The position numbers were made by a program, and so were the translations under genes. From NCBI GenBank assembly GCA_033977485.1, contig CM066991.1:57345350-57409349 (forward strand): 64,000 bases of DNA. The letters are read 5' to 3'. Below the pieces are notes generated by a model that saw only the letters and a program-made list of their open reading frames with translations, did no database searches and was not told the DNA's origin. Origin of the DNA: Hydrangea macrophylla (lineage: Eukaryota > Streptophyta > Magnoliopsida > Cornales > Hydrangeaceae). Shown in pieces: positions 46,125 to 58,454 of this stretch. Every line of letters starts with the position of its first letter. Positions within the stretch are counted from its first letter, which is position 1.

Positions 46125-48935
46125 TGTGGATATCGTAATTTTTCTTACCCACAGCTTTTTTTCAAAATCTTTTCTAATTTCAAAATACAAAACGCGAGTC
46201 GCCACTTAATTTGTAAAAGGAAAATTAAGAAACCATTTTAAAGCAAACTGATCTTTCGGGAAACTAGAGATTTCTAGGTCCGGGGATTATGGAAAGAGAG
46301 GGGCAAGAGCCCGGCGGACTAAAACACCCCCTCTCATCCTATCTTGCGATAGGCCTCTACTCAACATCCTTTTAATCGAATTATTAATTTAAATGTGCCC
46401 TCAACTAATAAATTTGTATAAATATACATCACAAAAGCATGTCTAAAGGGTGTAAGATTGCAAATGATAAAATATCATTCAAAACCACATATTTCAATTA
46501 GCAAGCAATATGATATGCATTAGGGAACAAGAGAACTTACTCAGGATCCAGCCGCGAATATGGAAACGTGTAATGCATGCAAGTACATAAAAACCTAAAG
46601 GAGTCTCTAATCATATATACACATAAGGTAAATCCTAAATCTGAGATGTCGCGCATGAAATCGAAAAATCAATAAAATCAAGAAGTTAAATAGACGGAAG
46701 AGGAGTTTGAGAAATCATACCTCAGTAGTGCTACAAAACATAGGGTTAGTCCACATGCCTTAATCAAGATAGAGTTTGAAATCCTAAATAGCATCCTTAA
46801 ACTTCTAGCTGTAATCTATCAAGTATGAAAGAATTGACATAATTATGAATTCCTTCTAATTAGTTGGAAATGCATTATTTCTATAGATATGCAAGTCTCA
46901 AGTAGGAGCCAATGTAATGTCCATGTAGAGATGATGTAGTCCCAACATGGTCACAAGGAACTCATAATTAGGTTTAACTAAATTTAATCCTAACATCAAA
47001 TGAATTCTAATTACAAATATCAATCTATATGGATGAATGTATATGAATGCATGAATATGAACAAGAGTAAGCTTTGAACCATTCATTAATTTGGATCATT
47101 TAACCTCTGGATTTAAGTTCAACAAATCATTATTAAAGCATGGTTTAAGCCTTAGGTCATAGAAGGATTATTTGGACCATTATTTACACAGTTTGTCAAA
47201 TCTGTCACAAAATTCTGAAAATTATAGCGAGCAGACCAGATCTTCAAAAATAGAAAATGCATGCTTCCCGATTTGATGTCAATGAATTTTGGACACAAGA
47301 TACCTCTACGAGTCTAGTTTCCAACCCAAAAAGAAAAATTCAAAGATCAATGGTTCAATCTCTAGGATTTAGACAAACACTAGACATCACTCAGAAATTA
47401 CAACTCTATAATTTTTTTAGGAGATCTCATTAACACATTAAACTTCATAAAAAAAAATTTTGAAGTCAAGAATGTTTGAAGTTTGGCTTAATCCAAACTT
47501 CAAAGGTGGTTTATGAACTCACTGCACCATTTTTCAAATTCATCTTTTATTTGTTAACTCTAACTACCAAGCCATGATGTTTGGCTTAACCCAAACTACT
47601 TCTCCTCCCACTTGATGGTCATTGGAGACTAAGGACACTTATACTTATAGATTTCAATAGAATATGGAGAAACTTCATGAAATCTCAAAAGAATGAACCT
47701 AAACAATGGAGATAGTTGTAGACCCATTAATCAAACATACTAATATCAATCTTAATCCCCTTGTAAATCATGAGCTTACAAGGAGACTAAAGCATTCCAA
47801 GTCAAAAGATTCAAGTAAGACATTGAAGGTCTCATGAATCCTAATAGATGAACATAACTAAAAGACAAAGGAAATCAAGGTTCAAGTGATATCTAAGTTA
47901 ACTTCATGATTTATTCAATCTTAAACCTTAGTTTTCTTTGATCCAAACCTATAAAATGAAAGTTCAATCACAATATTAGTGGTGTGTGATGAAATGAAGT
48001 GAGAAGAGAGTTTTTGAAAATGTGTAAAAGGTTCTAAAGAACTCTATATATTGTGATTGAACTTAAATTAGAGACTAATCTACTAGAGATTGCCTCCAAT
48101 TATCCTCAAATTTTAGATTTTTGTAGGTCTTTCAAAGGTGATTCAAGCTCTTTTTCTTCTAACTCATGTAACTTCTTTCTTAAACTCCTCTAAAACTTTC
48201 TCCTAATTGTGTTAGAGATTTTGAAGAGATTTTAAAACAACGAGAATCAAGATAAGGTTTTAAACTTCAAGTTAAGATTCAAGAATAAAAACCAAGATCA
48301 AGATACCACAAAATCAAGATCCAAGAAGAAGATCAAGATCAAGATTCTTTTTAATTGGATATTCACCCACTACATATAGGCAAATTTTAGAGGGTTATTT
48401 TAGTAAATTCATAGGTTTTTCGGATGTCCTTTTGAAGGTACAAAACATACTATTTCAAAGCAGACTACCAGAAAAATACGACATTAAGTGGAGATGGAAG
48501 CGACACTCAGTGAATGCCAGAACGACACTCATTGATTATCGGCGTAGCATTCAGTGAATACCGTTGCGGCACTCAACGAATACTGCGGACAACTTTGCAA
48601 ACTGCCATCTTTTCTAGAATTTTGATTTTTGCGACATTTTGTGTATTTTTATGGCGATCAGAGAGTGCTATAGTGGTAATCAGAGACTGTTATTTCAACA
48701 CCCCGTGACTGCCGCAGCGGCACCCCATGACTACCGCAGCCTATAACCTGTGTCGTTTTTCCCTATCATTCCCTTTTTATTCTCTTTTATTCTTTCTTTC
48801 CTTTTGTTTGAATTGAAGAACCTTTCGAAGAGTTTGAATCACCTTTGGAAGCCCTAGATTAGTCCAACATTATCATCATCGGACTTGGAGGTAATGCTCC
48901 CCTTAATTCGATGTTTCAAAATCGGGGTGTCTATA
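46125..48935 (-). repeat. Ogre-type 5' LTR, full length
   Basis: 2,811 bp, reading TGTGGATATCG...GGGGTGTCTATA on plus. The outer 440 bp match 16172-16607, and its middle matches, inverted, 52763-54558. Inverted-repeat words such as CATTCAGTGAATACC fill 48495-48740, upstream (minus strand) of a TATA-like TATATGTAG near 48370. Confidence 0.85.
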
Positions 48936-49925
48936 ATGCTTTCAACCCTAAAGCATTTAATTCAAAGATATACTTTATATTTTCCAACTAGACATGCTCT
49001 CAACTTGAATTTAATCATCTAAGGTTCAAATAAGCATATAGGTTCATCTAAACACATACGTTACTTGTAAATATGTAATTACCCTTCATCCATTTTTAAA
49101 GCATAAGTAAGATCTCTAAGTTTTCTATACGAGTCATACTTCTCAGACTTGTATAGAAGTTAAATATGGAAGTAAGCACATAAACTTACACATATGCATA
49201 CCAAGAACACATAACTCTTAGGTAAAGTTCCAATAAAACCTAGGTTTGAATTTTATGCACATCAAACGTGTACCAAACTTAGTAGTATTCTAGATTAAGA
49301 CTCTTTAACATGTTTTACATAGTAGGTGAAAGTTATAGGAACCACCTTTAAGTTTGAGAAAAACTCTCAAGAGAGAAACATGTCAAAAACATGATCCGAA
49401 GGTACCCACACGTGCATCTCGTCGCAAGGATCGCCGTTAGTACTGGGGATTTTGGCCAGAAACCACCTGAGCTAGATGATATCACCTTTTGAAGCTTGAA
49501 ACCCATGGAATCTTAGCTTCCATGGCCACTAAAGTGAGAGAGGTGAGTTAGAGAGGGAGAGAGAGATAGGAAGAAGAGATAATGAAAATATCTCCGAACT
49601 TTCCCTTGCTATAGTAAGTGATAAGGTGCAAACCCTGAAGCACGTTATATGCCTTACCAAAACTGATATAACTCACTAATCGTACCAGAAATGACAAAAC
49701 TTATAACACCAGAAGTAAACTATTCTATCGTACGCATCTTTTTTTTAGAAATAAATATTTTAAAATTTTTTGGACAGGAAGTCCAATATAGGTAAAAATT
49801 ACCAAAATGCCCCTATGCTCAAAATTTAAAAATTTTACACACGAACATCTACTAATCAGATAATGATGTCAGCACTTCACGATTAATTCTAGATTAATAC
49901 AAAAATTAAAATACAGGTTATTACA
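48936..49925 (-). repeat. Fragment of Tekay-like LTR
   Basis: On the minus strand it starts TGTAATAACC at 49925, like a mutated TGTAACACC start, and contains gypsy LTR-like text with a purine-rich GAGAGAGGGAGAGAG stretch near 49550. It stops at the Ogre-type LTR border (48935). No coding signal. Confidence 0.5.
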
Positions 49926-50395
49926 ACGTCTGACTAGTGCCCTAATGTATTCTCACTATGTAGATGACCAGTGAGGATATAAACATTGTAGAAGACGTCC
50001 GATGTGCCGCTTCCATCGTTTACAAATAGGATGTACCGCATAGACGACCAGTAACCTATCAAGATATTATGTGTCATAGGACACCACTGGGTAAGCAACC
50101 AGTATGGCCTATTGGTATTATGGTATCGATGTATGGATACAAATTTGTATTATTGAATCATCATATAGATACGGATTTGCATTACTGTATCTACATATGG
50201 ATACAGATGAGAATATGAATATGGATATATGTATAAATATTGATATGGGTATGGATAGAATAGATGATGGTTCAGTCATGGATTCAACATCTTGACGTAA
50301 AGATAGATGCATGGGATGGATGCATGGGTTACATGCATGGAGTTGGAAATGCTAACATTGATAAGCATGATGAGATATTATACCATGATATGTAT
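49926..50395 (+). repeat. Tekay-like LTR sequence, left of solo LTR
   Basis: No gene. Text such as GACGACCAGTAACCTATCAAG and the ATATGGATAC-type low-complexity region (50100-50280) precede the solo LTR, after which the sequence resumes at 51764. Confidence 0.45.
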
Positions 50396-51758
50396 TGATC
50401 GGGAGAGAACAGATCCTATTTATACGCCTTAACATACGTTTGTTAGTACCTTTTTATCCTGTTTTTGTATATTTTTACTTCGTTTTCTATTTTCTGACAG
50501 GATTTGGAAGAAATCAAGTATACCAAGCTAAACAGGGTGAAAAAGAAAGCAAGAAGAAACTGAAAAAAGTCCGTCGCGCGCGCGACCCGCTCGCGCGAAA
50601 ATCTGAATATCGCTCGCGCGATCCGCTCGCGCGAAATCCCAAAAACCGCTCGCGCGACCCGCTCGCGCGAGGTGCCAGTATCGCGCTCGCGCGGCCCCTG
50701 CGCGCGACATGTGTAAAAATGGAACTTGCGTATTTCAGTATACTGATGATTCCTACGCAAACGAAACTGCCTAATTACGTCTGGAAAGCTAAATACAGCA
50801 GTTTTAGTGCGTTTCGAGTTAGGAAAGCTTCCAAAAACTTGTTGTAAATCTATATATACCCTATTTTACTTCAATTTAGGGGTTGGACAATTATTATACA
50901 CAATATATACAACCATACTTTCAGCCCTTGAAGAGGGAAAAGCAAGGAGAAGAAGAAGAAGACCAAGGATCTCCATGGCCTCCTCCATCAACCTCTTGCC
51001 ATCTACCACTTCTATGGCAGCCTAGACAAAGATCTAGGGTTTCAATGAAGCCCTAGTCGAGTAATAGGGAGTATTTTATGTTTTTATTTTAGTTTTATTA
51101 TGTATGGATGACAGTTACATGTTCCGAGGATTTTTATAAATAAATCATACTTCTATTGATTAAATCATTGCTTTCAAAGTTTATTCTTGTCTTAGATCTA
51201 TTTTGACTGTGATGTGCTCAATGATCTATGCTCGCTGTGCTTGTTTAGATTGTTTACATGTAATGGTGCTTTATTGATTTGTGCTATCAAGTATCCGAAT
51301 AGTCCATGCCTAGATTAGACGGATTATACCACAACCCTAGTTTAGTGTGGGATAATTCGTGCTAACCGAAGATAGATTATGTTGGTGCTTGAACCATGAT
51401 TATTTTCTTGACGGAGGAATTGGGCTTGTAGCCACAATTCCCCATAATCATCCAACTTAGTAAGCTAATTGAATGCATAAATATTCCTATTATGAAGCTA
51501 GTGGTGGAGTTGCAATCCTAGGTTCCCTTTACATATTTACAAAAACACTTTTAATTGCTTTCATAGTTTAGATTTACTTTTATTGTTATTAGTTTAATTA
51601 AATCGAAATCAAATACGATTTTCATAATTAACTAAAGTTAGGTTTTAAAATTAAGTCGCCGTAGTTAACCAATCCCTGTGGGTTTGACCTTTGCTTTCAC
51701 ACTACAAATCTTTTGAAAAGTAAAGAACACTTTTTATATCTTGATTCTGACGAGATCA
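50396..51758 (+). mobile_element. Athila-type solo LTR
   Basis: 1,363 bp starting TGATCGGGAGAG and ending GACGAGATCA, flanked by the duplication TGTAT (50391-50395 and 51759-51763). It aligns with the inverted Athila-like LTR at 9550-10833 plus 1-145. No internal region, so it is a solo LTR. It carries an array of CGCTCGCGCGA words (50572-50706) about 145 bp upstream of TATATATA (50851-50858). Confidence 0.88.
50572..50706 (+). promoter_or_regulatory. CpG-dense inverted-repeat array in solo LTR
   Basis: At least eight copies of the word CTCGCGCGA or its close variants, many in the unit CGCTCGCGCGACC, within 135 bp of otherwise AT-rich DNA. In the homologous LTR at 9550-10833 the same slot (10368-10432) holds different words. 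Confidence 0.9.
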
Positions 51759-52150
51759 TGTATTTTGTCTTTATTTAACATGATTCCTGTTACATTGATT
51801 TCATGTATAGTATAATGAGACCTCTGCTATGTCTGTGAGTGATGTCATTAATAAGAGATTAGCCGCATTTTAAAATACTGAACATTAATGGGTGAGGAGT
51901 GTGTTTGATGTACTCACTCAATTTTTTATACAAAGTTGACAGCATTTATGCCCTAAACATTCCAATGTCTAGAGCTTTGCAAGTATTGAGGATGGAAGAC
52001 TGAAGTTCCACCGGACTTGGAGTTAAAGGCTTAAAGACGAAGACGTGCCACTTTATAATAGTTAGTTTGTACACCTGTCATACTTCTATTAATATTTATT
52101 ATAAGCTTTAGACTATAAGCCAGCTGTTGTAATGGTTCTTAGAAGACTGC
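51759..52150 (+). repeat. Tekay-like LTR sequence, right of solo LTR
   Basis: Contains GATGTACTCACTCAATTTTT and GGATGGAAGACTGAAGTTCC, a pattern found in the second half of Tekay-type LTRs in sense. No gene. Confidence 0.5.
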
Positions 52151-52762
52151 TGTAACACCAACCCATTTACTTGAATTAATCTATATATGAATGTATCCTC
52201 GTATTCCTAGATCTGTATATGTAAGTTATGATCATTTAAGGTTGAGCTTTGATAATAGTTTATTTGAATACTTATTTTCTTAACTCTTGAACTCTTAAAA
52301 TAATAGATGGTATGTGCAGTAGGAGCCCCAAGCGATCGAGGAGATAGAGCGCTCGAGATGGGAGGGCTCAAGCTAATGCGAGCGCTCGAGCTAAAAACAT
52401 GTGAAAAGATAATTTTGCCCTGGGCTTGAAAACTCTATAAATACCAGACCTCCTTCAGCATTTATTACATTTTAAAAGTCTGTTTACAAACAATGAGCCT
52501 TAAGAAAGAGTTGAGACTTCATACACAAACATACACACTTTCATATATGTATGTGCTTTAATTCATGATCCACTCTCAATAGCACAGACACACCTACATT
52601 GCAACTACCATGATGTTCTGGGGTTGAGTCTCGAAGAATCAAGGAAAAGCTGGGCTGATCAAACCACCAGTGGAGCTTACAAGTGGAGTTCTTGAAGAGC
52701 ATTGCACATTTTTATTACGTTCATCATCTTTTACATCATTTTGATCATCTAGAGCTAGTGAG
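52151..52762 (+). repeat. Tekay-like LTR start with promoter, truncated
   Basis: Starts TGTAACACCAACCC. The words GAGCGCTCGAG (52347-52357) and GCGAGCGCTCGAGC (52378-52391) lie about 45 bp upstream of TATAAATA (52436-52443). It is cut at 52763 by an Ogre-type LTR. Confidence 0.6.
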
Positions 52763-54558
52763 TGTAGACACCCCAATTTTGACCAAACGTCGAATTAAGG
52801 AGAGTGTTACCTCCAGGATTCGATGATGACAATGTCCGACTAACCTAGGACTTCCAAAGATGATTCAAGCTCTTCGAAAGACTCTCTAACCTAAGCAAAA
52901 AACCAAAAAAAATGATAATGAAAGAAAAAAAAGAAGAAAGAGGCAGAACGGCACTTGAGCCAATTTGCGGCAGACACGGGCTGCCGCTGCGGTAGTCTGT
53001 GGACTGTCGGACGGCATTCCGTGAATGCCGCGAATTTCTGCAAGTGCTGCAAAAAATGAATTTTTACAAAATAACGGCAGTCCCAGGAGTTGTCTGGGGC
53101 ATTCATTGAGTGCTGTATCGGCATTCACTGAATGCCGCAACGGTAATCACTGAGTGTCGTTCTAGCATTTACTGAGTGTCGCTTCCATCTCCAGTGAGTG
53201 CCGCATTTTTGTAATAGACAGCTGTAAGACAGCACATTTTGTACTATCAAAAGGACGCCTGAATTAGGGTTTTCAGTCCTGAAATGACTGAAATACCCCT
53301 TTAAAATTGTCTATAAATAGAGGATGAATATTCACTTGCAAGGGGTTGAGATTTTCTTTGAATCTAGAGGTTATACTAGTGTTCTTCTTGCCTTAATTTT
53401 TATAATTAAGAGTGAGTTTAGAATAGTTTAAAGAAAGAGTTGTGTGAATTAGTGTAGAAGAGCTTGATTAGTCTTTGGAAGTCATCCAAAATCACCAAGT
53501 TGAGGATACTTTGGAGGTAAACTCTAGAATAATTAGTCTTTGTCTAAATTTAATTAAAAGCATTGAGTTCTTTAGTTTTCCTTTTTTTATTTTGTGTTCA
53601 TCCCTTGGATTCATAAGACTTTCAATGTCTTACTTGAATCTCTTGGCTTGAAATCCCTTAACCTCCTTGTAATCTTGTGATTCATAAGGGGACTAAGGTT
53701 GATACTAGGATGTTTAGCATAATGGACTTAAGCCTATCTTCATGGTTTGAGGCTTGTTATGATTAAGTTTCATGAAGTTCTTCTATACTTCTTTGAAATT
53801 TATAAATATGAATATATTTAGTCTCCAATGACCACCAAATGGTAGGAGAATCAGCTTTAGACAAGCCCAATTCCATGGCTTACTTGTCTAAGTTTATAGG
53901 AATAAAGTGAATTAACCCAATGAGCAGTGAGTTCACAATCTGTTTTTGATCATAGGTTTTTAGCCGAACAACGAACCGTTGGAATGGAATGAAACGAATG
54001 GGAAAGTGTTTATAACTCAAAGTTCTACCACTACAATTTTTGTTTTAAGGTAGTTTCATGTTTTGGGTGGTTTGATCAAGGGTTTTGTGGAACAACCATA
54101 ATCTGTCCAGAGTTTCAGAACAGCAACACTCTTTTGAAATAATCAAATCAGAACCTTAATCAAGCACTTTTGACCCAAAATAATTTTTTCTAAGTAGGTT
54201 AAAGTGTTAGAAAGCTACCCTTAAAAGAACAAAGCATTTCTGATTTTTTTACTATTTTTAGAAAATCGTGCAAGAACTCTGGAGAGAGGGTTGTAGAATC
54301 CTGAGTGATGTCTGGTTTTTGTCCACTTCCCGGAGATCTAACCGTTGAAACTTTGATTTCATTTTTGGATTAAAAACTAGACACACAGAGGCATCTTGTG
54401 TCCAAAATTCACCAAGATCAAACCATGGGAACCATGCGTTTTATTTCCTTGAAGTTCTGATCTGCTCTCAGCAATTTCCAAAATTCTGTAATAATTTTGA
54501 TCAATCTTATAAATAATGGCTTAGATGATATTTTCACGAGTTAAGGTTCAAACCATGT
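52763..54558 (+). repeat. Ogre-type LTR, 5' 1.8 kb, plus orientation
   Basis: Starts TGTAGACACCCC and matches the reverse complement of 46125-48935 as far as the AAACCATG text at 54558, where an Athila-type LTR begins. It has the array at 52970-53215, including the perfect word GGCATTCACTGAATGCC (53120-53136), upstream of TATAAATA at 53312-53319. Confidence 0.85.
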
Positions 54559-56168
54559 GACACGGCAAAAAAGTTGTGCGCTCTTGTGCAACACCCAAGT
54601 GTAGGTGATCGTGTAAGTAATATAGTACTGGAAGTCCAGGTCGATCCCACAGGGAAGGAATAGGAAGAATATATACTAAGTTAAAACCTAAAGCAAAAGA
54701 AAATAAGAATGAAGGAGTGGAGGTGTACTAACAAATCCTAATTAATTAAATTAAACAAAATAATGAACTTAACATAAAGAAACATAAGAATTAAATAAAT
54801 AAACTAAAGGTGTTGGAAACACGTGAATCCACATTGATCCTAACCATCTACCATGCACAGTCGTTAACGCTCTATGGAGTACATTCCTTTTCAGCATTCC
54901 ATATTTTTCTAAAGATATAGAATCAATAGCCCTTTCATGACCGGGACTATATCATCACAAGTGATTTAAAATACTTAGAAGACGGTTTAAAACAATGGTA
55001 ATTACTTGCACTCTAAATGGTGTTAGCATTCAAAGTGGTTTTCAAAAGTCATTGAAGAAAAGGCATTAAGGCTTTAAGTTTTAAAAACTGTTGTGACAAA
55101 CTGAGCTTATTGGGACAATTTGATGACAGATTTCTAAAACAGAAAGTCATGGAATACTTAAAAGAATCATCTCAAGATTTAACATGTTCGATCGATCGAA
55201 GCGCCCTCGATCGATCGGACAGTCATCCTTCAATCGATCGAAATGCCTTCGATCGCTTGACTGTGGCCCTGGTTCGATCGATCGAAATACCTTCGATCGA
55301 TCGAGCCCAAGGTTTCTAAAGGTTGCATGGCAGAGGTTAAGAATCGATGTTTCATCACATATTTCCAACGACTAAACTACGGTAACATGATTAAACTAGT
55401 GCAGAAATAGTAAACCAAAGCAATCATCAACATCTAAACTAATAAACGATCAAAGAAAATAGATTGGAGAGAAAAAACCTGTAAATAATCTGAATATAAT
55501 CTGAATAAACTTGAAACAAACTTGAATCTTCAATCTACAATGGAAAAGGAGGAAGAAAAACATCAAACTAAACTAATCTACTCCTAAACTAACCCTAAAA
55601 CTACCCTAAACTGCTGTTCTGTGCGTTCTGGAGCGTCCTCCCTTCGTCTGGCGTCAAAACAACGTATATATAGGGTTCCCACAGAGTTTACGCAACTTTT
55701 AGGTGAAAATATAGTTCGATCGATCGAGCTTAGTTCGATCGATTGAACTCTTCTTCAATCGATTGAACTCTCTGATTTTGACAGCTCTGCGCACCGATGG
55801 GAGAATTGCCATAACCTTTTACTCGGACCTTGGATTGACCTCCCGTTTGCGGCCACGCGACCGTAACTCAAAGATTTACATTTCATGTCTCTGGGAAAAT
55901 CTTCCAAATCTGAAGTCTTCATTGTCAAAAATGGCATTTTCTCAGCTGCTTCCGTTGTTCTATCCACCAGAATCACTTTTCTTTAGCTCCACTTCATTGA
56001 TTTACATCCTAATACCTATAAAACAATGCAAAAACATATATTTAAGTATTAACACAATAAAAAGAACATTGTTATTAGAATGCACCTAAATGTGGGGACT
56101 TTGGGGATAAAAGTATGCATAAAAGACCATATAATACGCTATGAACATGCACTTTTCACCTCGAATCA
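54559..56168 (-). repeat. Athila-type 3' LTR
   Basis: Plus reading starts TGACACGGCAAAA and ends CACCTCGAATCA, next to a minus-strand polypurine run (CCCCCCAA on plus, 56171-56178). It aligns with 10833-9550 over the U3. TATA on minus is at about 55664-55673. TTCGATCGATCGAA-type words occur about 40 bp upstream of TATA (55714-55770) and again downstream (55187-55312). The other end of the element is not seen. Confidence 0.82.
55187..55312. repeat. TTCGATCGATCGAA array in Athila-type LTR
   Basis: Perfect palindromes TTCGATCGATCGAA at 55187-55200 and 55273-55286, with further CGATCGATCG copies between and after. A second cluster is at 55714-55770. Confidence 0.92.
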
Positions 56169-56945
56169 CACCCCCCAACTAGCTCGTTGCTAGTCCCTAG
56201 CAATGAAGCGAACTATAACAGTGTTTATTTAACTCTAAAAATGAAAACAAAATAAATTAAAATCCTAACTCACTTTCGCAGGAATCGCGATTGCATTTAG
56301 CATATGCAACAAGCCTTTAAACCTCTAGGTTACCCCTAGTGGACGAGTATTGTCTCGTGAGGGTTTGCAGTGAATCTACCCACAAAATTCATGTTTAAGG
56401 CAATGGTTCTCATTTAAATGTTTTCAAAGAATTTTTTCCTCTCATTTAGCAATGTAGTTAAGCTCAACAATCTCATGAAACTCTCTAGTATGCCATAGCC
56501 ATGCAACACACACATTACAGTTAATCTACTATCAAAGTCATTAGAATATTCCATACCTATTAATCTTCAAGTGTGTGTGTGAATGGATAACCAAAATACA
56601 AAACTTCAATTTCAAAGCTCGCATAACCTAAGATACTATCAAGACGTTCATTTTGACTCAACTCTCACCGGGATTACACTCTTAAGATGAAATCACTCTG
56701 AATTAGGTGTAATAATTATCACTCATGATATAGAAGCTATAAAGAGTAAATATAAATGGAATCCAATGCTTCTCATATCTAAATAGAAAAACGGACATTT
56801 TAGTGCACAAAGTCTCATGAATGGATACTTTTCACTCGAAGAGCGAGATACCGTGGATAACTCTCTCATTACCTTAACTTTAAATCCAATTACTTAAAAT
56901 CATTAGGACTTTGAAAAAGAGGTGTTAAGTGAAAGAAGAAAGAGG
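56169..56945 (-). other. Athila-type 3' tail, interrupted by copia
   Basis: Noncoding tail homologous to 10834-11600, including the shared segment around TAGCATATGCAACAAGCCTT (56296). It stops at the copia LTR (56946). Confidence 0.7.
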
Positions 56946-58440
56946 TGTTGGGTTTGTGCCCTCAAACCATTACTTTCTGTATGAGACATTGACATTTTAA
57001 TATATGGATATCAGCTTTACATTTTATTGTGTATGTTCCTTTCATGAGATGATTGTTAATCCTTAAGTATTATAGTAAGTAATTCGTGTGTGTATGAGAT
57101 GCACACAAGTGAGATACGAATTACTATTCTTTAATACTTAGAATGTGTCACAGTGGATGATGAGACTGGATACCTCATCAAGTCTACACTGTAGCATAAT
57201 TAACTACCATTGGATGGAGTGATTAATCTCAATCACTAGAGTGTAGCTCTTAGTTGATATGCTAGTGCTTATAGTGCATTGACGGACCTGAGTTTCCTAT
57301 TGACGCTTAAGACTGTCAAACAGTCAATAGGAACTCATAACTTGTATAAGGTACGTGTTCTCAATCTTGAGACGATTATGAACACAGACTGTGGATATGA
57401 CTGCTTTGATTTACCAATCAGTGAGGTCTATAAAAGATCAACACCTGGGTATCTTGGGTATGTCATGTTCATAGGGTTGTGAACATGCATTGTCAAGATA
57501 GAATCTACCCTCTGTTTCAGAGTAAGCATTCCCTTGAGAATGTCACCAAGTCGATTACTGAGTACTGCAGTCTTGTTTGATAAGAGTTATCAACATGTTT
57601 GGTAATCATGAGAGGTGAATGGGACTCAAGGAATATAAGAAGTAATCATGATTCAGGTTGACAGTAACAGTTATCCGATTACCTGAATATGATTACGAAT
57701 GCTGACGGTAGAGGGACATTAGTACACCATACAAGTCTAGTTATCGCTTCGGATATGTTCTTTTTCGTTGGAGTTCAGTTATCGTTTTATAGTGGAGTAA
57801 ACTTTAACTGACCAGTTAGTTAGTTTGCTGATCAAAGAGTTTGGTCATGGTAATTAACAAACTGGTCTGAGCCAACAATAAAGAGCCTAGGAGGTCCCAC
57901 TCTTAGCTCCGCCAGGATGCTTGGAAAGATGCTTGAGGATGATGTCCAGACAGGTTCGATCGATCGAAGATGTCTCGATCGATTGAAGTCTGAAAGTTCG
58001 ATCGATCGAAGATGGTTCGATCGATCTAATGTTCGATCGATCGAAGGAACTTCGATCGCTCGAAGTCTAGGTCGGTTCTGGGAATCTATAAATAGGGCAG
58101 CTGCGTTCTGGAAAAGGTTGTTCGTCGTTTTGAACGTCAGAAGCTGCAGAAACTGTTTTGGAGTCCCAAAACCTTCTCTATCCTCTCCATTAGGGTTCCC
58201 ACCAACCCTAGTCTTTCTGGCAGGCATCCGCAGGAGTCATAAGGGTGAAGATCATCTAGTGGAGGCTGCTGGAAGTTGAAGATCAGAATTGGGTTCAAGA
58301 CACTAAGGTATAACTCGTGTCCCCTCTTGTGCGTATCTGTAGAATTGACGAGTAGTAGATCCAGGCATGCCAATAAAGTTTCATAACTTGATTTTTCCGC
58401 TGCGCGTTTAAACTTTCCATTTAAACCTGTTTTTCCAACA
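56946..58440 (+). repeat. Copia 5' LTR
   Basis: 1,495 bp, TGTTGGGTTTGTGCCCTC...TTTTTCCAACA, the TGTTGG...CCAACA ends common in plant Ty1/copia elements, followed directly by a tRNA-Met primer site. Words TTCGATCGATCGAA (first at 57955-57968) fill 57955-58065, about 20 bp upstream of TATAAATA at 58087. A donor-like AAGGTATAAC is at about 58305. Confidence 0.9.
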
Positions 58441-58441
58441 A

Positions 58442-58454
58442 TTGGTATCAGAGC
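58442..58454 (+). promoter_or_regulatory. Copia primer binding site, initiator tRNA-Met
   Basis: TTGGTATCAGAGC, one base after the LTR, is the complement of the 3' end of plant initiator tRNA-Met. Confidence 0.92.

Noticed and set aside
50395..50847. 150-codon plus frame and overlapping minus frames of 105 and 60 codons
   Set aside because: They are produced by the CTCGCGCGA array, which lacks stops in most frames; the region is LTR promoter.
56960..57480. Possible host gene in copia LTR (frame 57279-57482)
   Set aside because: The region lies wholly within the LTR and has only a short frame.
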